A stretch of DNA of 7,360 nt from CAZDAW01 sp964503685 (lineage in GTDB: Bacteria > Chloroflexota > Anaerolineae > Anaerolineales > Anaerolineaceae): assembly GCA_964503685.1 (NCBI GenBank), contig CAZDAW010000137.1, forward strand, positions 1-7,360. The letters are read 5' to 3'. The notes beneath the pieces were generated by a model. The model searched no databases and was not told where the DNA came from. It saw only the letters and a list, made by a program, of their open reading frames with translations. The translations under genes were made by a program, and so were the position numbers. Shown here in pieces: positions 1-5,961 of the stretch. Every line of letters begins with the position of its first letter. Positions within the stretch are counted from its first letter, which is position 1.

Positions 1-108
1 ACATTTCTGTATTAATCCTTTGAAAGCTCAAATATGTAAAATCCATACATACTCAATTACATGATTCCCACTCTCGCTAATGAGATTTCCTTTAAACTGG
101 CCAAGACG

Positions 109-154
109 GTAAAATTAAATCCACCGAATAGTCCCGTTTAACTTTACGAAGGAG
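109..154 (+). promoter_or_regulatory. fhs leader: stem-loop next to a strong ribosome binding site
   Basis: A strong Shine-Dalgarno sequence, AAGGAG at 149-154, lies 6 bases before the fhs ATG and fixes the start. Directly in front of it, GTAAAATTAAA (109-119) can pair with TTTAACTTTAC (137-147): 10 of 11 positions are Watson-Crick, with one A-C mismatch, around a 17-base loop. The right arm ends one base before the Shine-Dalgarno, so the fold would not hide it but could affect ribosome loading or mRNA stability. The left arm also contains TAAAAT (110-115), a possible -10 box. I see no convincing -35 at the right distance, so no promoter is called in 1-160. The stem is AT-rich, so stability is modest. 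Confidence 0.4.
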
Positions 155-160
155 AAAATA

Positions 161-2065
161 ATGACCAAAGAATTCCGCCCAATCCCTTTAAAGTTGAAGA
201 CCCCGGTACCTTCTGATATTGAAATAGCCCAAGATTCTGATCTGAAACCAATTTCTCTTGTTGCAGAGGAACTCGGTTTGTTGCCAGAAGAGATCGAATT
301 CTACGGTCCTGTGAAAGCTAAAGTGAAACTCGAAGTCTTGGATCGATTGATAGATAAACCCGATGGGATTTATGTGGATGTAACTGCCATCACACCCACA
401 CCGCTCGGTGAAGGGAAAACGACCACCACAGTGGGATTAAGCCAGGCGTTGGGGGCGCACTTGGGGAAAAAAGTAATGACCTGCATCCGGCAGCCAAGCC
501 AGGGCCCAACCTTTGGGATCAAAGGCGGCGCGGCTGGCGGTGGTTACAGCCAGGTGATTCCCATGGAAGATTTTAATCTTCATCTAACTGGTGATATTCA
601 TGCCATTACAGCCGCAAATAACTTAATGGCTGCAGCCATTGACGTTCGCATGTTGCACGAATCAGAAGCCAACGATGAGCAATTATTCAACCGCCTGTGT
701 CCGCCGGATAAGCAGGGCTACCGACGATTTGGAAGAGGTATGGTGGACCGCCTGAAGAAACTGGGGATTAACAAGACCAATCCGGATGACCTGACCGAGG
801 ATGAACGTCGCAGATTGTGCCGGTTGGATATCGATCCGGCTTCAATTACCTGGCGGAGGGTGATAGATACGAACGACAGATTCCTGCGCGGGATCATTGT
901 AGGAACCGGTGACGAAGAGAAGGGACATGAGCGATCCACTGGTTTTGATATCACTGTCGCCAGTGAAATCATGGCCATTCTCGCGCTGACAACAGATCTT
1001 CGTGATATGCGAAGGCGGTTGGGTGAGATCGTAATTGGCACAAATAAAGCGGGTGAAGCCATCAATGCTAACGATCTGGGTGTTGCCGGCGCATTAACGG
1101 TCCTCATGAGGGATGCCATAAAGCCCAATCTGATGCAGACTTTGGAAGGCACACCTGTCTTTGTCCATGCCGGTCCGTTCGCCAACATCGCGCACGGCAA
1201 CAGTTCCATTGTGGCTGACCGCATTGCTTTGAAGCTGGCAGATTATGTAATCACTGAATCCGGCTTTGGCGCCGATATGGGAATGGAAAAATTCTTCGAT
1301 ATCAAATGCCGTGCGTCCGGTTTAGTCCCCAATGTAGTCGTGCTGGTAGCAACGATTCGAGCGTTAAAAATGCATGGCGGCGGACCCAAAGTCGTGGCCG
1401 GGAGACCGCTTGATCCGGCCTACACGGATGAAAACCTTGAACTTCTTAAGGCCGGACTACCGAATATGGTGCATCACATCAAAACAGCCCGCAAGTTTGG
1501 TGTGCCAGTGGTGGTGGCAATTAATTCTTTTGCCACAGATACTGAAGCAGAACTGGCATTGGTTCGAAAGGCGGCGATTGAAGAAGGCGGCGCGGAAGAC
1601 GCCGTGGTGTGCCGGCATTGGGCACAGGGCGGGGCGGGCGCTGTTGATCTGGCTAAAGCGGTAATCGAAGCTGGCAAAAAACCCAAAGATTTCCATTTCC
1701 TCTATCCGGTTGAAAAATCAATTAAGGAAAAAATCGAGATCATCGCCCGTGAAGTCTATGGAGCCGACGGGGTGGATTACTCACCTGAAGCGGAAGAAAG
1801 AATCGCGAACTATACCCGTCTGGGGTTCGATAAACTGCCGATCTGCATGGCTAAAACCCACTTGAGCCTGAGCCATGACCCCACGTTGAAAGGTGTTCCA
1901 AAAGGTTTTCGTATACCGGTAAGGGATATACGCGCATCAGTGGGTGCTGGATTCCTGTACCCGCTGCTTGGGAAGATGTCCACCATGCCGGGTCTGCCGA
2001 CCAGGCCGGCATTTTTTGATATCGACATCGATTTTGATTCCGGCCGCGTTGTGGGTATGTTTTAG
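161..2065 (+). CDS. fhs: Formate--tetrahydrofolate ligase (10-formyl-THF synthetase), long form
   Basis: Catalyses ATP + formate + tetrahydrofolate to 10-formyl-THF + ADP + phosphate in the cytoplasm. The product feeds purine synthesis, initiator tRNA formylation, or the methyl branch of the Wood-Ljungdahl pathway. Family signatures run in order: PSDIEIAQ (residues 17-24), the P-loop PLGEGKTTTT (81-90, Lys86 binding ATP phosphates), QPSQGPTFGIKGGAAGGGY (111-129), GPFANIAHGNSS (338-349), MHGGGP (404-409) and the C-terminal MPGLPTRP (609-616). All are intact. At 634 residues it is about 75 longer than the common bacterial enzyme of about 557. The extra length includes an insert at about residues 165-225 and a longer N-terminus, both resembling the synthetase domain of eukaryotic C1-THF synthase (MTHFD1). 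The ATG is supported by AAGGAG six bases upstream. No folD, fchA or other one-carbon gene is adjacent, so acetogenic versus biosynthetic use cannot be decided here. It is transcribed alone and ends at its own terminator. Confidence 0.97.
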   Translation: MTKEFRPIPLKLKTPVPSDIEIAQDSDLKPISLVAEELGLLPEEIEFYGPVKAKVKLEVLDRLIDKPDGIYVDVTAITPTPLGEGKTTTTVGLSQALGAHLGKKVMTCIRQPSQGPTFGIKGGAAGGGYSQVIPMEDFNLHLTGDIHAITAANNLMAAAIDVRMLHESEANDEQLFNRLCPPDKQGYRRFGRGMVDRLKKLGINKTNPDDLTEDERRRLCRLDIDPASITWRRVIDTNDRFLRGIIVGTGDEEKGHERSTGFDITVASEIMAILALTTDLRDMRRRLGEIVIGTNKAGEAINANDLGVAGALTVLMRDAIKPNLMQTLEGTPVFVHAGPFANIAHGNSSIVADRIALKLADYVITESGFGADMGMEKFFDIKCRASGLVPNVVVLVATIRALKMHGGGPKVVAGRPLDPAYTDENLELLKAGLPNMVHHIKTARKFGVPVVVAINSFATDTEAELALVRKAAIEEGGAEDAVVCRHWAQGGAGAVDLAKAVIEAGKKPKDFHFLYPVEKSIKEKIEIIAREVYGADGVDYSPEAEERIANYTRLGFDKLPICMAKTHLSLSHDPTLKGVPKGFRIPVRDIRASVGAGFLYPLLGKMSTMPGLPTRPAFFDIDIDFDSGRVVGMF

Positions 2066-2088
2066 ACGGTCAATTTAAGGCTGACAGG

Positions 2089-2127
2089 GCAGGTGAAGGA
2101 TTAAGTAAACCTTCGCCTGCTTTTATT
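2089..2127 (+). terminator. Rho-independent terminator of fhs
   Basis: GCAGGTGAAGG (2089-2099) pairs with CCTTCGCCTGC (2110-2120) as an 11-bp stem with a single G-U wobble and a 10-base loop (2100-2109), followed by TTTTATT (2121-2127). It begins 24 bases after the fhs stop codon. The U-tract lies only on the fhs-sense side, so it works for the + strand. Its end overlaps the stop codon of the convergent glnE-like gene (2126-2128). Confidence 0.88.
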
Positions 2128-2141
2128 ATCCCAGCAGGCGA
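2113..2141 (-). repeat. Hairpin enclosing the stop codon of the glnE-like gene
   Basis: TCGCCTGC (2113-2120) and GCAGGCGA (2134-2141) form an 8-bp perfect inverted repeat with a 13-base loop. In the minus-strand transcript the loop carries the TAA stop. The left arm is the same sequence used as the right arm of the fhs terminator, so the two foldings are mutually exclusive on any one RNA. No U-tract follows on the minus strand, so it is a poor terminator by itself. It may protect the 3' end or be incidental. Confidence 0.45.
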
Positions 2142-5100
2142 GAGTTGATTTCCTGCACGTCCGTCTGGTAACCGAGCAGATCGTTTTGCAGGCGGTCAAT
2201 GTTATTCTCATATCGCAGACGGCGGGCAAGAAACGCGAATTCTTCACTGTCATAAGGCGGAACAGTGGTATCTTTAGCATTGCCTCTAACCACACGCAGC
2301 GAATCTATCAGCCAGCGCAGGAAAGTGTGTGCTTTACGCAATTTCGTATAGTCACTATCAGATAATATCCCGGCTTCATACAGCAACGCCATCGCCTGTC
2401 TGATGTTGGTGACCCGCAGTTTTGGGTTGGTCACACCATGATTTATCTGTAAACCCTGGATGAGGTATTCCACATCAACCAGACCGCCTGGACTGTATTT
2501 CGCGTTGAATGTACCTCCGGTTACAAGGTGACGGACCTGGCGTTCCCGCATAGCCCGCATGGCGGTTACATCAAATGGGACGCCACCATAGACAAAATCA
2601 TCTCTCAATTGGCAGATTTTTGTTCCCAGGCAGGTATCACCGGCAATCGGGCGAAGTTTAACCAATGCCTGACGTTCATATGCCCAGGCCGGTCCATCTG
2701 GCGCGTAATATCGCTTGAAGGCTTCCAGAGATACGGCCATGCTGCCGGCTTTTCCATACGGCCGCAGTTGGAGATCGATCTGGAAGATACCTTCCTGCCG
2801 GGCGTGGATGGTTGATACGACCGAACGGACGAGCTTCTCGTGAAAATCGCTGGTTTCGATTTTTTCATCACCGTCTGTGACACCGCTGCCTTCGTATATA
2901 AACATCAATTCAATATCCGAGGCAAACCCAAGTTCACGGCCGCCGCATTTTCCCAGGGCCGCAACACTCATCACTGAAAGAGAGCCGTCGCCATTCCTGG
3001 GATTTCCGTAGCGTTTTATCAATTCCTGTGAACAGAGTTCCAATGTGGTGGAGATAACCACTTCAGCAAGGTCCGTCAATTCGCTGGCAAAATCCCAAAA
3101 TTCGGCAGTTAGTCCAAGGATATGTCGCATATCTATACGGAAAAGTTCCCGGTCTTTATAGGCGTGCAGGGCAGCACGCCAATCAGGGTAACCGATCCCG
3201 CCGACCAGGCGGGTTTCCACTGCCTGAGTAAGTTCATTGTTTAATTCCAACTGCGGTTTTGCCTGGGCCAGCGCGCCGACATCCTTGACCACCGGGAAAA
3301 GGTTGGCATACTGCATCCGCAGGAAATCATCCCACAGAAAATCACTGACACCGAGAATATGGGCGAGCGCTTTCAAAACATCCGATTGTTCAATAGAGGC
3401 GATCTCATCCGGCCAGTTGGGGCGTTGGAAGAGATGGCTGAGAAATTCACGGAAATGAAGTAAGGCGATCTCAGGATTCGGCGAATTGGGAAGGAGGTGG
3501 GTGAAATGTTTGATCAGGACAATCGCAGCGCGTAATTCACGCTGTTTTATTAAATCCTCAATTTTGTTGCCGTTGGCGTCACTCACAAAGAACACATCCT
3601 GCGCGCGATTGCCAATCGACCGAACCACCATGCGATTAATATAGGTACGAGTGAACGCCAGGGCGTTGGTGAATTCATACAGAAAACCAGTAGTATCCGG
3701 AGCGTCAATACGCAAGACTGTGTATCGGCGGGACAGGCTGTTATCGATTTCTATTTCAATAGGCAGTAATGGAGCCACACTTCCCGAAATTTTATGAAAA
3801 GCGGCGCCAACCTGTTTTGCCAGAATGCCTCTGGCTTCACGTCTTTCTCCTGCCTGGAATCGGGCAATCATCAATTTAAGGTCGCTAATGTAAGTTTCCC
3901 ATACGGTTTGATCTATCAATGTCTGGCGGGTTGATCGAACTGTAAACACATCCACGATTTTTTGTCGGTTTTCAGCATCTGGTTCGGGTGAGGCTTCCTG
4001 CGAAGTCTTTTTCCCCTTCACTGTTGACCGGTCTGAACCATTGATTGAGCCGGCTTGTTGTTCGATGGGCTCGTAGGTAAACGCGTATCCATCAGATATG
4101 TCAAATCCGTGCACGAAAAGCAAACCGCAGATTACTGACAGTTCACCGGGGTAATCGTAAGCCACCACAGTCACCCGCCAGGTCTTATCATCAAGCGAGA
4201 TTACTTCCACCACAACCGGTTCTTTTAAATTGACCTTCTGGGCCAAAACCGCGTGCCGGGCAATTTCATCCGGAGAAAACACCTCTATATAGGATATATC
4301 CATGCGGGAAATATGCTGTCGTACGATGGGCGATGGACTTTCGGGTGTTCTTTCATCTCCAATGTGTTTCAAAAAAATAGCGCGAACTGCTTTGCAATGT
4401 TCCTGATAGCGTTCGACAAACGCATCTCCCGAAACAAAACCCAACCGGCGCGCCAGGATATGGATCGCGGCAGGATCCGAAGGGAGAGTGTAGGTCTGCC
4501 TGTAATCCATCATTTGAAGGTAATGTTCAATGGTGCGCATAAAAATATAACCGTCATGCAGGATGCGCGCGTCGCTGGAGGAGAGCAAACCGGCCGCTCG
4601 TAAAAACGACATGGCTTTCAAAGTAGCCCGCGTGCGAATCTGAGGGTACTGGCGCAGGTTTACCAATTGCAGGTATTGAATGACAAACTCGATATCCCGA
4701 ATGGAACCGACCCCAAGTTTTACCTCACCCCACTGGCGGCCCTTCTCCCTTAAAATTTCTTCTGTGCGCTGTTTCATGGCAAAAACTTCCGCCCGTATTT
4801 GATCCGGTGGGAGATTGATGATATAGGGATAGGATTCGGTACGAAATTCCTCGCCGAGGGTCAGATCGCCTGCCACTGGGCGCATTTTTAGGAGCGCTTG
4901 TTTTTCCCAGAGACGGGCGTTTTTTTGCAGGTATTGCTTGAATCCATCCAGCGTGGGTATTAATGGACTGTCATTTCCCCAGGGGCGCAGGCGAAGATCC
5001 ACACGGTATAGAAAACCATTGGTGGTGGTGGAAGCAAGATAGTCGATCAACTTCTGGGCAAGTGGAACATAGCGAGAGGGTTCCTCACGAACAAGAAACA

Positions 5101-5749
5101 CCAGATCGATATCTGAACTGTAATTCAATTCCCGCCCGCCCAATTTTCCCATGGCAAGCACCGAGAAACCCGCCACATGCGTGTTTGTCTGTGCAGATGC
5201 CAGACTCAGACATGTTCTTATCAGCGCGATGGCTGTTCGCGAAAGCTGTGATACCACCGATGGCATGTCGTACAGGTCGAGGAAATCACTCGCCCCGATA
5301 CGCAACAATTCATCCTGTTGGTATTGTCGTAAGGCATCCTTCCTTTCAAGCTCGGTTTTCAAGGGTTTAACTGTATTTTCGGCTTCCTGCTGGATCTGTT
5401 CAATTGTCTTACGCTGCGTCAATTTTTGACGATCCAATAGGACATTAATCGACCGGGGATTTCGCAGCAAAATTTCTGTTAAAAAATGGCTGGCAGAGAA
5501 AAGCACAACAAGAATTTCAATTACCCTTTGGTTTTGTTTAAGCAGGGGAATGAGAGACGGGCCGTAGTTTTCAATAAAACGCTCAAAGTTGATTAATGAG
5601 CGGTCAGGGTCGGCTGCCGTTGAAAGAATGGATAAAAAGGCAGCCTGAATGCCATCAAAGCCAGGATTATGCGTTTGAATACGACGTAGAACAGACCGGG
5701 CTGTTTGCCTGTCGTCAAAAGGAATTGAATCCAGATCAGTCTCGAACAT
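2126..5749 (-). CDS. glnE: GlnE-type glutamine synthetase adenylyltransferase/adenylyl-removase with an internal GlnD-like tandem ACT module
   Basis: GlnE reversibly adenylylates glutamine synthetase, switching it off when nitrogen is plentiful. Two GlnE halves are visible. The first has a nucleotidyltransferase motif GKLGGRELNYSSDID (201-215, acidic D213 and D215), RVDLRLRPWG (249-258, D251) and a helical partner with GSIRDIEF (348-355). The second has ALGKCGGRELGFASDIE (931-947, D945 and E947), QIDLQLRPYG (990-999, D992) and GGLVDVEY (1088-1095). By analogy with E. coli, the first would be the removase and the second the transferase. Between them, at about 487-740, lies a stretch resembling the GlnD C-terminus, with two ACT domains and no HD domain. 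Length is 1207 residues against about 950 for usual GlnE, and the insert accounts for the difference. Oddities: the second catalytic pair reads D-x-E rather than D-x-D; ACT1 is interrupted by a polar linker (562-596); and no Shine-Dalgarno sits at normal spacing. The ATG at 5749 is the first possible start after an in-frame TGA at 5815-5813. No glnA, glnB or glnD is adjacent. Family assignment is firm; the regulatory role is inferred. Confidence 0.92.
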   Translation of the reverse strand: MFETDLDSIPFDDRQTARSVLRRIQTHNPGFDGIQAAFLSILSTAADPDRSLINFERFIENYGPSLIPLLKQNQRVIEILVVLFSASHFLTEILLRNPRSINVLLDRQKLTQRKTIEQIQQEAENTVKPLKTELERKDALRQYQQDELLRIGASDFLDLYDMPSVVSQLSRTAIALIRTCLSLASAQTNTHVAGFSVLAMGKLGGRELNYSSDIDLVFLVREEPSRYVPLAQKLIDYLASTTTNGFLYRVDLRLRPWGNDSPLIPTLDGFKQYLQKNARLWEKQALLKMRPVAGDLTLGEEFRTESYPYIINLPPDQIRAEVFAMKQRTEEILREKGRQWGEVKLGVGSIRDIEFVIQYLQLVNLRQYPQIRTRATLKAMSFLRAAGLLSSSDARILHDGYIFMRTIEHYLQMMDYRQTYTLPSDPAAIHILARRLGFVSGDAFVERYQEHCKAVRAIFLKHIGDERTPESPSPIVRQHISRMDISYIEVFSPDEIARHAVLAQKVNLKEPVVVEVISLDDKTWRVTVVAYDYPGELSVICGLLFVHGFDISDGYAFTYEPIEQQAGSINGSDRSTVKGKKTSQEASPEPDAENRQKIVDVFTVRSTRQTLIDQTVWETYISDLKLMIARFQAGERREARGILAKQVGAAFHKISGSVAPLLPIEIEIDNSLSRRYTVLRIDAPDTTGFLYEFTNALAFTRTYINRMVVRSIGNRAQDVFFVSDANGNKIEDLIKQRELRAAIVLIKHFTHLLPNSPNPEIALLHFREFLSHLFQRPNWPDEIASIEQSDVLKALAHILGVSDFLWDDFLRMQYANLFPVVKDVGALAQAKPQLELNNELTQAVETRLVGGIGYPDWRAALHAYKDRELFRIDMRHILGLTAEFWDFASELTDLAEVVISTTLELCSQELIKRYGNPRNGDGSLSVMSVAALGKCGGRELGFASDIELMFIYEGSGVTDGDEKIETSDFHEKLVRSVVSTIHARQEGIFQIDLQLRPYGKAGSMAVSLEAFKRYYAPDGPAWAYERQALVKLRPIAGDTCLGTKICQLRDDFVYGGVPFDVTAMRAMRERQVRHLVTGGTFNAKYSPGGLVDVEYLIQGLQINHGVTNPKLRVTNIRQAMALLYEAGILSDSDYTKLRKAHTFLRWLIDSLRVVRGNAKDTTVPPYDSEEFAFLARRLRYENNIDRLQNDLLGYQTDVQEINSRLLG
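3530..4291 (-). other. GlnD-like tandem ACT module within the glnE-like gene
   Basis: This encodes residues 487-740 of the GlnE-like protein. The order is: a pre-ACT segment (YIEVFSPDEIARH, 487-499) like the one following the HD domain in GlnD; ACT1 with strand WRVTVVAYD (524-532), helix PGELSVICGLLFVHGFD (534-550), and a closing strand VDVFTVRST (599-607); a connecting helix (about 608-650); and ACT2, with YTVLRIDAPDTTGFLYEFTN (676-695) and the strand AQDVFFVSDANG (716-727). Residues 562-596, inside ACT1 between two strands, are polar and rich in Ser, Gly, Glu and Lys, and look like a flexible loop. In GlnD such ACT domains sense glutamine. Here the same role is an inference. Confidence 0.85.
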
Positions 5750-5755
5750 AAAAAG

Positions 5756-5761
5756 ATTATA
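5756..5761 (-). promoter_or_regulatory. Consensus -10 box for the glnE-like gene, suggesting a leaderless transcript
   Basis: On the minus strand a perfect TATAAT occupies 5761-5756, and only six bases separate it from the ATG at 5749. Initiation at the usual distance would fall on or next to the A of the start codon, giving an mRNA with almost no leader. This agrees with the missing Shine-Dalgarno: the nearest purine run, GGGAGAGGAA (5780-5771), is 21 bases before the ATG, too far for normal use. No good -35 is seen at 16-18 bases. An unseen promoter further upstream remains possible. Confidence 0.45.
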
Positions 5762-5825
5762 CCTGAGCGATTCCTCTCCCGGCGATAAGAGAGACCAGAG
5801 TACCCAAACGGGTCAATTAATTAAA

Positions 5826-5880
5826 GTTGAATGGTTGATTACAGGTTAAAAAAGGGAAATATTCAACAGAAAACCTGTAA
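5826..5880. repeat. Two interleaved inverted repeats in the divergent promoter region
   Basis: TTACAGGTT (5839-5847) and AACCTGTAA (5872-5880) are a 9-bp perfect inverted repeat with a 24-base gap; their starts are 33 bp apart, about three helical turns. Interleaved with it, GTTGAAT (5826-5832) and ATTCAAC (5861-5867) form a 7-bp perfect inverted repeat. The 9-bp pair is unlikely by chance in 200 bases; the 7-bp pair could be chance. It lies upstream of the predicted promoter of the transporter gene and over 70 bases upstream of the glnE-like start, a suitable place for a regulator binding as a dimer or pair of dimers. No regulator family is recognised. Confidence 0.5.
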
Positions 5881-5901
5881 AAGATTCTCCCTTCGGGTAA
5901 T

Positions 5902-5929
5902 TTGAAATACCGTCACTCCTCCGTAAAAT
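5902..5929 (+). promoter_or_regulatory. Putative sigma-70-type promoter of the transporter gene
   Basis: TTGAAA (5902-5907) and TAAAAT (5924-5929) each match the housekeeping consensus at five of six positions and are separated by 16 bases. Transcription would start near 5936, leaving a leader of about 26 bases before the ATG at 5962. The interleaved inverted repeats end 21 bases upstream of the -35 box, a location more typical of activation than of direct blocking. Confidence 0.5.
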
Positions 5930-5961
5930 GCCTTCATATAACCTGACATGTTGAGGCACTC

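Noticed and set aside
718..1224. A 168-codon open frame on the minus strand inside fhs
   Set aside because: It lies wholly within a gene with intact family motifs, has no recognisable domain and no ribosome binding site support; it is a shadow of fhs codon bias.
4253..4603. A 116-codon open frame on the plus strand inside the glnE-like gene
   Set aside because: It is antisense to a well-supported coding region, and its product shows no family motif.
4963..5370. A 135-codon open frame on the plus strand opposite the first GlnE catalytic domain
   Set aside because: It overlaps conserved catalytic codons on the other strand, and its composition looks like reverse-strand noise.
2126..5749. The possibility that the gene is an artificial join of glnE and glnD or a misassembly
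   Set aside because: The frame is continuous and both GlnE halves are in native order. The inserted segment starts and ends at domain borders and matches only the part of GlnD after its HD domain.
5889..5898. CCCTTCGGG resembling a UUCG-loop hairpin
   Set aside because: Only two base pairs close the loop before a mismatch and no U-tract follows, so it is too weak for a terminator or a stable structure.
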